Of a DNA stretch of 53,207 nucleotides, positions 18,553-25,317 are shown piece after piece (position 1 is the stretch's first letter; the number at the start of each line of letters is the position of its first letter). Made by a program: the position numbers and the translations under genes. Source of the stretch: Clostridia bacterium (lineage in GTDB: Bacteria; Bacillota; Clostridia; Christensenellales; Aristaeellaceae); NCBI GenBank assembly GCA_017448975.1, contig JAFSKN010000034.1, positions 1-53,207 on the forward strand, written 5' to 3'. The notes under the pieces were generated by a model. That model saw only the letters and a program-made list of their open reading frames with translations. It was not told the DNA's origin and searched no databases.

Positions 18553-18577
18553 GAAAGCAAGAAAGGGGGAAAGCAGC

Positions 18578-18859
18578 ATGCCAACGGTTGAAGCCATACG
18601 AAACACCGTGAACAGCCTGAAAGCGGACTATGCGCTGCGCAGGGTCAGTATTTTCGGTTCATACGCCGATGGCCGCGCCACCAGCGACAGCGATTTGGAT
18701 TTGCTGGTAGAATTTGATGCGCCCGCCGTTTCCCTGGTAAAGCTGAACGCCCTGAAATACGATTTGGAAGACGCCCTGGGCCTGCCGGTGGACGTGGTTC
18801 ACGCTCCCCTGCCCGTCGGGAGCATGATCACGGTTGGAAAGGTCGTGCGGGTGCTGTGA
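18578..18859 (+). CDS. mntA: MNT-domain nucleotidyltransferase antitoxin (MntA)
   Basis: The 93-residue protein is a minimal nucleotidyltransferase. The signature GSx10DxD is complete: Gly27-Ser28 in FGSYADGR, then Asp39 and Asp41. In known pairs MntA neutralises HepT by adding AMP to a Tyr of the HEPN toxin. The ATG at 18578 follows AAAGGGGG with normal spacing; the longer frame upstream runs over the promoter and is rejected. The hepT start overlaps the stop of this gene (GTGA), so translation is coupled. The pair sits between two copies of the gapA terminator. Confidence 0.9.
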   Translation: MPTVEAIRNTVNSLKADYALRRVSIFGSYADGRATSDSDLDLLVEFDAPAVSLVKLNALKYDLEDALGLPVDVVHAPLPVGSMITVGKVVRVL

Positions 18860-19194
18860 ATACACGGGATCGACAAATTTGTAATAAAATCCTGTCCGAA
18901 ATCGCCGTTGCGCGGGATTTGATGCAAGGCGTTTCATTGGAAAATTTTCAGACGGACGAACGCACAGCCCGCGCGGTCAGCATGACGCTGATCAACATTG
19001 GCGAATTAGTAAAGAACATCACACAAGATTTCAAGGACGAACACCGGGAAATTCCCTGGCGGGCCATCGCCGGGATGCGGGACGTGACCGCGCATAAGTA
19101 TCAAACGCTGCGCAAAGAGGACGTTTTCAGCACCTGCAAGGATGATTTGCCCGCCTTTGAAAAACAGATCGAAAAATTGATTTCAGAAGATTAA
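18856..19194 (+). CDS. hepT: HEPN-domain ribonuclease toxin (HepT)
   Basis: The 112-residue protein is an all-helical HEPN protein. It has the toxin motif RX4HXY (Arg75, His80, Tyr82 in RDVTAHKY). Tyr82 is the residue expected to be AMPylated by MntA. The usual IGELVKN segment of HepT is at 48-54 and PWRAIAGMRD at 67-76. HepT toxins cleave RNA, often tRNA, when not modified. The start is GTG and overlaps mntA by four bases. Toxin-antitoxin or anti-phage function is inferred from the family. Confidence 0.9.
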   Translation: MNTRDRQICNKILSEIAVARDLMQGVSLENFQTDERTARAVSMTLINIGELVKNITQDFKDEHREIPWRAIAGMRDVTAHKYQTLRKEDVFSTCKDDLPAFEKQIEKLISED

Positions 19195-19203
19195 ACATTT
19201 TCC

Positions 19204-19224
19204 CGCTGCCAACACATGGCAGCG
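19204..19224 (+). other. Short inverted repeat at the junction with the gapA remnant
   Basis: CGCTGCCA (19204-19211) pairs with TGGCAGCG (19217-19224). A related CCGCTGCCAAC...TTGGCGGCAG segment lies at 20412-20434, in the intergenic region after the XRE gene. Confidence 0.6.
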
Positions 19225-19288
19225 AGAACAGCCGCACCATCAAGTACTTCGCCGAATTGAAGCAATTGACGGCCCGGTAAAAAGCTCT
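19223..19288 (+). pseudogene. Remnant of the 3' end of gapA
   Basis: The sequence repeats the end of gapA: CGAGAACAGC matches 18383-18392, and CGCACCATCAAGTACTTCGC onward matches from 18411. An 18-base in-frame piece is missing between them. The gapA stop TAA has become CAA. The match continues through the spacer into the terminator. It translates in frame as [14 protein letters not shown], the carboxyl end of GapA. Nothing of the rest of gapA is present. Confidence 0.9.
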
Positions 19289-19327
19289 GCCCTTTCCCGC
19301 GCGTAAAACGTGGGAAAGGGCTTTTTG
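19289..19327 (+). terminator. gapA-type terminator, copy 2
   Basis: GCCCTTTCCC...GGGAAAGGGC with a TTTTTGCTGTCTGAA trailer. It follows the gapA remnant and ends transcription from hepT; the convergent gene stops 15 bases later. Confidence 0.88.
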
Positions 19328-19341
19328 CTGTCTGAATGGTA

Positions 19342-19752
19342 TCATTCCTCCAACGGTTTCAGCCTTTCGATCAGTATTTCCAGCTTTTTGACGTCAAAGC
19401 CCAATTCCTCCCGCCAGTCCGCTTCCTCGTTCGCGTCAAAGAGGGAATAAAACGTATCTCGGGCGTCTTCCAGGGCGGCCAGGATCGTGCCGATTTCGCC
19501 TTTTTCCAATGATACAGCCACCGTCTCCTGGCGGTGGTCTTTTTGATATTCCTGCCAATCCAATCCGATTCGGGCAATGCGCCTCAGGGCTCGGCGCACC
19601 TCCGCCGGGGATATCGCCATTTGCCGGGCCACCGCATCTACCGGCCATTCCAAATCCACATAATATTCCATCAGCCGCCGCTGCCGGGGCGTCAGCAGCG
19701 TTTCCCGGATGGCGTCCAGTTTCATACTTACCAGCACTGTGCGCAAATCCAT
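19342..19752 (-). CDS. Sigma-70 region-4-like helix-turn-helix protein
   Basis: The 136-residue protein has an N-terminal helix-turn-helix like sigma region 4 (LTPRQRRLMEYYVDLEWPVDAVARQMAISPAEVRRALRRI condensed at about 20-60) and a C-terminal acidic helical segment. It lacks region 2, so it is not a full sigma factor. It may be a small DNA-binding regulator. The start at 19752 follows AAGGGAG; an in-frame ATG 15 codons upstream lacks a good site. It is transcribed from a promoter that holds a perfect palindrome in its spacer and diverges from the XRE gene. Confidence 0.6.
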   Translation of the reverse strand: MDLRTVLVSMKLDAIRETLLTPRQRRLMEYYVDLEWPVDAVARQMAISPAEVRRALRRIARIGLDWQEYQKDHRQETVAVSLEKGEIGTILAALEDARDTFYSLFDANEEADWREELGFDVKKLEILIERLKPLEE

Positions 19753-19808
19753 TTTTCTCTCTCCCTTGCTTTCTTTTCCCTTCGTTCTACTGTGCAATTG
19801 CGTTTAAT

Positions 19809-19837
19809 ATTATATATTAGCTTAATATATTAAGCAA
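19809..19837 (-). promoter_or_regulatory. Sigma-A promoter with operator-like palindrome in its spacer
   Basis: Minus strand TTGCTT (19832-19837), 17 bases, TATAAT (19809-19814). The spacer contains GCTTAATATATTAAGC (19820-19835), a perfect 16-bp palindrome placed to block polymerase if bound. It lies between the sigma-like gene and the divergent XRE gene. Confidence 0.8.
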
Positions 19838-19908
19838 TAGCATTTTAAATTGTGCTGATGATGATTTGCGTTTTTCGTACAATACAATCAGGCGAAAGGA
19901 GGGGAAGC

Positions 19909-20169
19909 GTGTTGGCAACAGGAAAGAAATTTGAAAATCGGGATCGAATGCTTGAACTTGGTTTGGTCATTGGGACGATGAGAAGATCACAGGGCATGTC
20001 TCAGGAGCAGCTTGCAGAACGAGCGGGCATCAGTCGTTCTTTCCTGAGTATGATTGAAGCGCCAAACATGGTCACCTCCTTTTCAGTAGAGGTTCTTTTC
20101 AACATTGCCGACGCGCTGAACATTCGCCCCGGCGACCTGCTGAATACCACCCTGTTGGAAACAAAATAG
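19909..20169 (+). CDS. XRE-family helix-turn-helix regulator
   Basis: The 86-residue protein is a single HTH_3 domain: GLVIGTMRRSQGMSQEQLAERAGISRSFLSMIE, then a dimer helix region ADALNIRPGDLL. It probably binds an operator as a dimer; the palindrome at 19820-19835 is the obvious candidate. I take the GTG at 19909, six bases after AAGGAGGGG; TTG at 19912 is nearly as good, and the longer frame to 19852 has no ribosome site. The gene is richer in A+T than most of the window. It is followed by the third copy of the gapA terminator. Confidence 0.82.
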   Translation: MLATGKKFENRDRMLELGLVIGTMRRSQGMSQEQLAERAGISRSFLSMIEAPNMVTSFSVEVLFNIADALNIRPGDLLNTTLLETK

Positions 20170-20241
20170 CCATAGCTTAGATGGAGCACAGGGGGCAGTT
20201 CTCCGTGTTCTGCCGCAAGCACCTATTCAGCATAAAAAGCC

Positions 20242-20284
20242 GCCCTTTCCCGTGCGCAAGCGTTGGGAAAGGGCTTTTTGCTGT
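20242..20284 (+). terminator. gapA-type terminator, copy 3
   Basis: GCCCTTTCCC...GGGAAAGGGC with TTTTTGCTGTCTGAAA, closest to copy 1 in the loop (GTGCGCAAGCG) and to copy 2 in the trailer. The rest of 20285-20472 holds no gene that I can support, only the inverted repeat at 20415-20434. Confidence 0.88.
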
Positions 20285-20472
20285 CTGAAATTGTTTTTGT
20301 TCTCGCTCTCTTTTTTCTTGATTTTCTCCAGATAATGCACCATTATTGCAGTTGATGGTGAAAATACGACTAAAATGACTGTGAACGCAGTACGATCATT
20401 ATGCCTTTCCCCCGCTGCCAACGCTTGGCGGCAGGGATGCTTGTTTATATGCAGGAAGAGCGGCGGCACCCC

Positions 20473-20501
20473 TTGGCAGAAATCCCAAAAACGATTATAA
20501 T
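20473..20501 (+). promoter_or_regulatory. Sigma-A promoter of the biotin ligase gene
   Basis: TTGGCA (20473-20478), 17 bases, TATAAT (20496-20501), about 30 bases before the GTG start. Confidence 0.78.
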
Positions 20502-20531
20502 AGATGCAGCACAAAGGGGGAGGCGAAGGCG

Positions 20532-21299
20532 GTGGAACGAACGGAGGAAGCGATCCGGCAGGCGCTGGGAAGCAGATGGGGGCAGATTCCCGTGCGGGCG
20601 CTGACGGAAACGGATTCCACCAACCTGCGCCTGAAAGAAGCGTACCGGGCCGGAGAAATCGTCTCCCCCTGTCTTTTGACGGCGAACAGCCAGACGGCGG
20701 GCCGGGGACGGCTGGGGCGAAAGTTCGTATCCCCTCCCGGCACGGGGCTGTATATGAGCCTGCTGTCCTCCCCGCCGCCCGATACGGACTGCGGCCTGAT
20801 CACCATTTTGGCCGCCGTGGCGGTGTGCCGGGCCATCGAGGAAACCACCGATCTGCGGCCCAAGATCAAGTGGGTGAACGATCTGTTCGTTCGGGGAAAA
20901 AAGGTCTGCGGCATCCTGGCCGAAGGGATGGGCGGGCCGGTGATCATCGGCATCGGGGTGAATCTGCGCACGCCCTCGGGCGGCTTTCCCCCGGAGGCTG
21001 GCCCCGCCGGGGCGCTGGACGCGGATGTGGAGGCGTCTTTGCTGGCGGGCCGCATCGCCCGGTATATCTTAGACGGGCTGGAAAACCCCGGTGATCCAGC
21101 GATCATAGAAGCTTACCGCCAGCGCATGCCCCTGATCGGTCAAACCGTCCACTTTACGCAAAACGGGCAGGAAAAAACCGCCCGGGTCATTGGCGTGGCC
21201 CCGGACGGCGGCTTGATGATCGAAGACGAAACCGGCCCCCATACCCTGCGCACGGGGGAAGTGACGCTGGGGAGCGGAGCGTTTGAGGGGCTCTTGTAG
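20532..21299 (+). CDS. birA: Biotin--[acetyl-CoA-carboxylase] ligase
   Basis: The 255-residue protein attaches biotin to biotin-dependent carboxylases via biotinyl-AMP. TDSTN opens the catalytic domain, GRGRLGRKF is the biotinyl-AMP loop, and KWVNDLFV and GILAEGMGG follow, with a small C-terminal SH3-like domain (about 205-255). It lacks the N-terminal winged-helix of regulatory BirA, so it is probably not a repressor. The GTG start follows GGGGGAGG. Palindromic repeat copy 3 begins 15 bases after the stop. Confidence 0.92.
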   Translation: MERTEEAIRQALGSRWGQIPVRALTETDSTNLRLKEAYRAGEIVSPCLLTANSQTAGRGRLGRKFVSPPGTGLYMSLLSSPPPDTDCGLITILAAVAVCRAIEETTDLRPKIKWVNDLFVRGKKVCGILAEGMGGPVIIGIGVNLRTPSGGFPPEAGPAGALDADVEASLLAGRIARYILDGLENPGDPAIIEAYRQRMPLIGQTVHFTQNGQEKTARVIGVAPDGGLMIEDETGPHTLRTGEVTLGSGAFEGLL

Positions 21300-21313
21300 G
21301 CCAAGAGCGAAAT

Positions 21314-21433
21314 AGAGTTGAGAGTGGAGAGTTGGGAGTTGAGATTTATATAGTCGCTCCCTCCCCAATAAATCCATTGAACAGAATGCAGGGCTATGTA
21401 TATCTCAACTCTCAACTCTTAACTCTAAACTCT
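21314..21433. repeat. AGAGTTGAG palindromic repeat, copy 3
   Basis: Left end AGAGTTGAGAGTGGAGAGTT continuing through gggagttgag and tttatatagtc; right end tatatctcaactctcaactcttaactctaaactct is its approximate reverse complement. The right end overlaps the last 29 bases of queH. Confidence 0.9.
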
Positions 21434-22034
21434 GATTCTTAGCCGCCCTGCTGTACTGGCATCCGCAGTAATCCTGCCGGTACAAATCGTATTCCTTCGA
21501 CAGCTGCAGGGAGCGCAGATAGCCGTTTTTCTTTTTGAAATCGGCCATCAGGTATTTTACCCCTTCTTCTTTTCCAACAGTCTCCCCGATGCGGTTCACG
21601 TTGTCCGCGTTCTTGTGGGGGCTGACGGACAGGGTGGTGGTGAAGTATTCAAAGCCGTGAGCTTTGGCCTGGCGGGCGGTCTCCTTGAGCCGCAGAGCGA
21701 AGCAGGCAAGGCACCGGTCGCCCCCCTCCGGGCAGTCCGCCATGCCCTCCGCGAAGGCGGCAAAAGCGGCGTGATCGTATGCGCAGGGCAATAATGCCAC
21801 GTTCCCCGGCAGCAGGGACAAAAGCCGCTCCTGCTCGGACAGGCGGTGGCGGTATTCCTCCTCCGGCTCGATGTTGGGGTTGTAATACAGCACCGTCACC
21901 TGAAAATGCTCCACGAGCCTTTCCAGCACCGCGCTGGAGCAGGGCCCGCAGCAGCTGTGCAGCAGCAGCGTGGGCCGCCGCCCATTCAGGCGCTCAATTT
22001 CTTCTTCCATTTCGATCTGGTAATTGCGCTTCAT
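21405..22034 (-). CDS. queH: Epoxyqueuosine reductase QueH
   Basis: The 209-residue protein is of the QueH (DUF208) family, which performs the last step of queuosine synthesis in tRNA. The cluster/redox Cys are in HSCCGPCSS (Cys28, 29, 32) and DYCGCQYS near the C-terminus, with further Cys in CPEGGDRCLACF. YYNPNIEPEEEY and TTTLSVSPHKN are family-typical. GGAGG stands five bases before the ATG at 22034. The final ten residues (NQSLELRVES) and the stop codon are supplied by repeat copy 3. No other queuosine gene is in the window. Confidence 0.92.
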   Translation of the reverse strand: MKRNYQIEMEEEIERLNGRRPTLLLHSCCGPCSSAVLERLVEHFQVTVLYYNPNIEPEEEYRHRLSEQERLLSLLPGNVALLPCAYDHAAFAAFAEGMADCPEGGDRCLACFALRLKETARQAKAHGFEYFTTTLSVSPHKNADNVNRIGETVGKEEGVKYLMADFKKKNGYLRSLQLSKEYDLYRQDYCGCQYSRAAKNQSLELRVES

Positions 22035-22065
22035 AATGCCTCCACACGAAAGGAGTGTCTTTTCT

Positions 22066-22875
22066 TTGCAGGAAACCGTGATCCGGGATTGGGAGGGTTT
22101 GCAGTCCGCCATTTTTCAGGACGTTTGGGATCCCACCATCCTGCGCTACCGCAACAACTGCGTATACCGGGGCATGTCGGACATCCGGTGGGGTTTGCTG
22201 CCCAGCCTGAACCGGGCCTGCGGCCACGACCTGACGCTGGAAAAACCCATGCTGCGCTCCTTCAAAAAATACGGCTACGCCGACCTGCGCACCGTTTCCT
22301 CCTTCTGGCAGCTGCTGGCCATGGCCCAGCAATTCGGCCTGCCCACCCGCCTGCTGGACTGGACCTATTCGCCCCTGGTGGCAGCCCATTTCGCCACGGA
22401 AGATCAAAATGCCTACGACCGGGACGGGGTGATCTGGTGTGTGAACGTGGACCGGATGAACCTGCTGCTCCCCGACCGGCTCAAGGACATGCTGCGGGCG
22501 GAGCGCTGCAACATTTTCAGCATGGAAATGATGGACCGGGTCGGTGATGGGTTCGACGCGCTGAAGGCTGTTTCCTCCAATTCCTTCGGCCTATTTTTTG
22601 AGCCCGCCAGCGCCGTGAACCGCATCGCCAATCAATACGCCCTGTTTTCCCTGTGCAGCGACCCCACCACCACCCTGGACACCCTGCCCGGCGCCAGTCC
22701 CTGCTTTCGCCGCATCGTGATCCCCGCCAGGGTGAAGCTGGAAATTCGGGACAAGCTGGACTACATCAACATTTCCGAGCGCATGATCTATCCCGGTCTG
22801 GACGGCATCTGCAAGTGGATCACCCGGCGCTATGCCGCCTTAGGGCCGTTATATAACAGCAAAATGAATGATTAA
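22066..22875 (+). CDS. FRG domain-containing protein
   Basis: The 270-residue protein has the FRG domain: VYRGMSDIRWGLLPSLNR near the N-terminus (the F/Y-R-G motif) and LAMAQQFGLPTRLLDWTYSP with the conserved AxQHxGxPTxLLDWT pattern, here Gln for His. The C-terminal part has ERMIYPGLDGI, also typical. FRG proteins occur singly and in some defence or mobile loci; the biochemical role is unknown. I place the start at TTG 22066, eleven bases after AAGGAG; an in-frame ATG at 22036 would overlap the queH leader. A NUDIX gene follows 9 bases later, so the two are co-transcribed. Confidence 0.75.
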   Translation: MQETVIRDWEGLQSAIFQDVWDPTILRYRNNCVYRGMSDIRWGLLPSLNRACGHDLTLEKPMLRSFKKYGYADLRTVSSFWQLLAMAQQFGLPTRLLDWTYSPLVAAHFATEDQNAYDRDGVIWCVNVDRMNLLLPDRLKDMLRAERCNIFSMEMMDRVGDGFDALKAVSSNSFGLFFEPASAVNRIANQYALFSLCSDPTTTLDTLPGASPCFRRIVIPARVKLEIRDKLDYINISERMIYPGLDGICKWITRRYAALGPLYNSKMND

Positions 22876-22884
22876 GGAGCGCTT

Positions 22885-23334
22885 ATGAGCAGAACCAGCA
22901 CAGTGGAGCTGACGAACCTGTGCCTGATCTATCAGGAGGACAGGATTTTGGTGCAGGAAAAGGTCTGGCGGGATCAAAAGGGCATCATTTTCCCCGGCGG
23001 CCACGTGGAAAAGGACGAATCCCTTTTGGCCTCCGTGGTCCGGGAAATGCGGGAAGAAACGGGCCTGACCATCGAAGCCCCCATCCCCTGCGGCTTCAAG
23101 GACTGGATCAACGACGACGGCTCCCGCTATCTGGTGCTGCTGTATAAAACCAACCGGTTCAGCGGGGAACTGCGTTCCTCGGAGGAAGGCAGGGTGTTCT
23201 GGACCACAAGGGAGGAATTCAAACGCCTCCCCGTCATGTGGAACATGCGGGAGATCCTGCAAATCCTGGATTCGGACGATTACAGCGAGTTTTACTGGCC
23301 CCAGGGGGCGGATGAAGGCGTCCTGCTGGGGTAA
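22885..23334 (+). CDS. NUDIX hydrolase, MutT/8-oxo-dGTPase-like
   Basis: The 149-residue protein has a complete NUDIX box (GGHVEKDESLLASVVREM then REETGL), matching GX5EX7REUXEEXGU. The layout resembles 8-oxo-dGTP diphosphatases. It would hydrolyse a nucleoside diphosphate-X compound with Mg2+. AAGGAGC overlaps the end of the FRG gene. The substrate is not determined by sequence. Confidence 0.88.
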   Translation: MSRTSTVELTNLCLIYQEDRILVQEKVWRDQKGIIFPGGHVEKDESLLASVVREMREETGLTIEAPIPCGFKDWINDDGSRYLVLLYKTNRFSGELRSSEEGRVFWTTREEFKRLPVMWNMREILQILDSDDYSEFYWPQGADEGVLLG

Positions 23335-23353
23335 AGAAAACTTTTTAGTCGGA

Positions 23354-23460
23354 TAGAGAGTTGAGAGTGAAGAGTTGAAATATATATAGTCGATCAAATA
23401 AAGCCCTCTTGTGATAAACACTGTATATCTCAGCTCCCAACGCTTAACTCTCCACGCTAA
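23354..23460. repeat. AGAGTTGAG palindromic repeat, copy 4
   Basis: Left end AGAGAGTTGAGAGTGAAGAG with an atatatatagtc centre; right end ctgtatatctcagctcccaacgcttaactctcc. It shares the inner tatatagtcg and tgtatatctc with copy 3. It fills most of the gap between the NUDIX and rph genes. Confidence 0.88.
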
Positions 23461-23522
23461 CCTAAAACGTTCTTTGCTGAACAAGCGCGATTGCGAAACC
23501 ATTTACCAAGGAGGAATGAACC

Positions 23523-24839
23523 ATGTCCCGCCCCGACAACCGGAAACCCAACGAGCTGCGTCCCTGTGAAATCACCGTGGACTTTGTGGGCACCGCCGAC
23601 GGAAGCTGCCTGATCCGCTGCGGCGGCACGCGGGTGATCTGCACCGCGTCCGTTGACGAAAGCGTGCCCCCCTTCCTGAAAGGCAAAAACGTGGGCTGGC
23701 TCACCGCCGAATACAGCATGCTGCCCGCCTCCACGGGCCGCCGCAAGGCCCGGGACGGGGTCAAGAAGGACGGCCGGGGCGTGGAGATCAGCCGCCTCAT
23801 CGGCCGGGCGCTCCGGCAGGCGGTGGACCGCCGCTTCCTGGGCGAGCGCACCATCACCATCGACTGCGACGTGCTGGAGGCCGACGGCGGCACCCGCACC
23901 GCCTCCATCACCGGCGGGTTCGTGGCCCTGGTGTGCGCGGTGGACAAGCTGCTGAAACAGGGCAAGATCAAGGAAAGCCCCATCGTCCATCAGATCGCCG
24001 CCGTCAGCGCGGGCATCGTGGACGACGTGCCCTGCTTAGACCTGTGCTACTTGGAGGACAGCGCCGCCCAGACGGACATGAACTTCGTCATGGACGAAAC
24101 CGGGGCCTTTGTGGAATTGCAGGGCACCGGGGAGGGCCGGGCTTTCTCCCGGGGCGAATTGAACGAGATTTTGGCCCTGGGCGAAAAGGGCATCGACGAG
24201 CTGCACGAAAAGCAGCGGGAAGCCCTGGGCGACAGGACGCGCCACATCGCGCCCAAGCGCACCGTGGTGATCGCCAGCAACAACGCCCACAAGATCCAGG
24301 AAATTTCCCACATGCTGGAAGACCGGCTCAACGTGATCTCCATGGCCCAGGCGGGCTTTACGGAGGAAATCGACGAAAACGGCGAAACCTTTGAAGAAAA
24401 CGCCGCCATCAAGGCGCGCGCCGTAGCCAAGGCCACCGGCCTTTGCGCCTTAGGCGACGACAGCGGCCTTTCCGTGGACGCCCTGGACGGGGCCCCCGGC
24501 GTCCATTCCGCCCGATACTGCGGCCATCACGGGGACGATAAGGCCAACAACGATTTGCTGATCGCCAACATGGCGGACATCCCCGCCGAGGACCGCACGG
24601 CGGAATTCGTGTGCGCCATGGCGCTCTCCCTGCCCAACGGCGACGTGAAAACCGTGCGCGGTACCTGCCCCGGCGTGATCACCTTCACCCCCCGGGGCAC
24701 CGGCGGCTTCGGCTACGACCCTTATTTTGAGTATTTGAGCGGCGAAACCTTCGCGGAAATGGCCCAGGAGGAAAAGAACCAGATCAGCCACCGGGCCAAC
24801 GCCATGCGGCTGATGCTGCCCTATCTGGAGGAATTATAA
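23523..24839 (+). CDS. rph-rdgB: RNase PH fused to XTP/dITP pyrophosphatase (RdgB/Ham1)
   Basis: The 438-residue protein joins two enzymes. Residues 1-245 are RNase PH, a phosphorolytic exonuclease that trims tRNA 3' ends (RPDNRKPNELRP, GWLTAEYSMLP, DCDVLEADGGTRTASITGG). Residues 248-438 are RdgB, which hydrolyses non-canonical purine triphosphates (VIASNNAHKIQEI, ALGDDSGLSVDALDGAPGVHSARY, GFGYDPYF, SHRANA). Both active sites look intact, and the joint is a short linker (RTRHIAPKR). Such fusions are known in some Bacillota and Thermotogota. AAGGAGG precedes the ATG. The next gene overlaps its stop by one base. Confidence 0.95.
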   Translation: MSRPDNRKPNELRPCEITVDFVGTADGSCLIRCGGTRVICTASVDESVPPFLKGKNVGWLTAEYSMLPASTGRRKARDGVKKDGRGVEISRLIGRALRQAVDRRFLGERTITIDCDVLEADGGTRTASITGGFVALVCAVDKLLKQGKIKESPIVHQIAAVSAGIVDDVPCLDLCYLEDSAAQTDMNFVMDETGAFVELQGTGEGRAFSRGELNEILALGEKGIDELHEKQREALGDRTRHIAPKRTVVIASNNAHKIQEISHMLEDRLNVISMAQAGFTEEIDENGETFEENAAIKARAVAKATGLCALGDDSGLSVDALDGAPGVHSARYCGHHGDDKANNDLLIANMADIPAEDRTAEFVCAMALSLPNGDVKTVRGTCPGVITFTPRGTGGFGYDPYFEYLSGETFAEMAQEEKNQISHRANAMRLMLPYLEEL

Positions 24840-25300
24840 TGCGCGTGATCGTTTTGAGTGATTCCCACGGCGCGTTAGGACGCATGAACACCATTTTGAC
24901 CGTGGCGGAGCAGGACGGCCCCACGGACGCCATCATCCATTTGGGCGACGGGTACTGGGATTTGCGGGAGCTGAATTTCGATCTGCCCCCGGTGTACCAG
25001 GTGGCGGGCAACTGTGACCATTTCCGCAGCGATACCCTGGATTTCGTCACCCTGTCCGGCGCGAAAATCCTTTTGACCCACGGCCATTATCAGCACGTGC
25101 GGGAGGGCACCGACGATCTGCTGCAATTGGCGCGAGAGGAAAAATGCCACGCCGCCCTCTACGGCCACACCCATTATCAGAAAATGGAATGGCGAAACGG
25201 CATCCTGATCCTGAACCCCGGCGCGGTGAACGACGGCAAATACGCCGTGCTGAACATCAACCGCTTGGGGGCCATCGACCCGGAACTGTGCCATTTGTGA
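24839..25300 (+). CDS. YfcE/MJ0936-type metallophosphoesterase
   Basis: The 153-residue protein has the calcineurin-like metal-binding motifs: SDSHG (8-12), HLGDG (34-38), GNCD (55-58), THGHY (78-82) and GHTHY (107-111). The family includes manganese-dependent phosphodiesterases of unclear substrate. It overlaps the rph-rdgB stop by one base (TAATG), which suggests translational coupling, and often follows rph-rdgB in Clostridia. Confidence 0.9.
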   Translation: MRVIVLSDSHGALGRMNTILTVAEQDGPTDAIIHLGDGYWDLRELNFDLPPVYQVAGNCDHFRSDTLDFVTLSGAKILLTHGHYQHVREGTDDLLQLAREEKCHAALYGHTHYQKMEWRNGILILNPGAVNDGKYAVLNINRLGAIDPELCHL

Positions 25301-25317
25301 AAGAAAAGGAGGATTTC

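Noticed and set aside
18491-18577. Longer N-terminus for MntA
   Set aside because: It would begin inside the gapA terminator and read through the promoter; the ATG at 18578 has a proper ribosome site.
19195-19340. A tRNA gene or integrase attachment site next to mntA-hepT
   Set aside because: No tRNA cloverleaf was found; the repeated sequence is the end of gapA and its terminator, and no integrase is in the window.
21314-23460. Two nearby AGAGTTGAG repeats as a CRISPR array
   Set aside because: Copies are 2 kb apart, internally palindromic and separated by genes; no cas genes are present.
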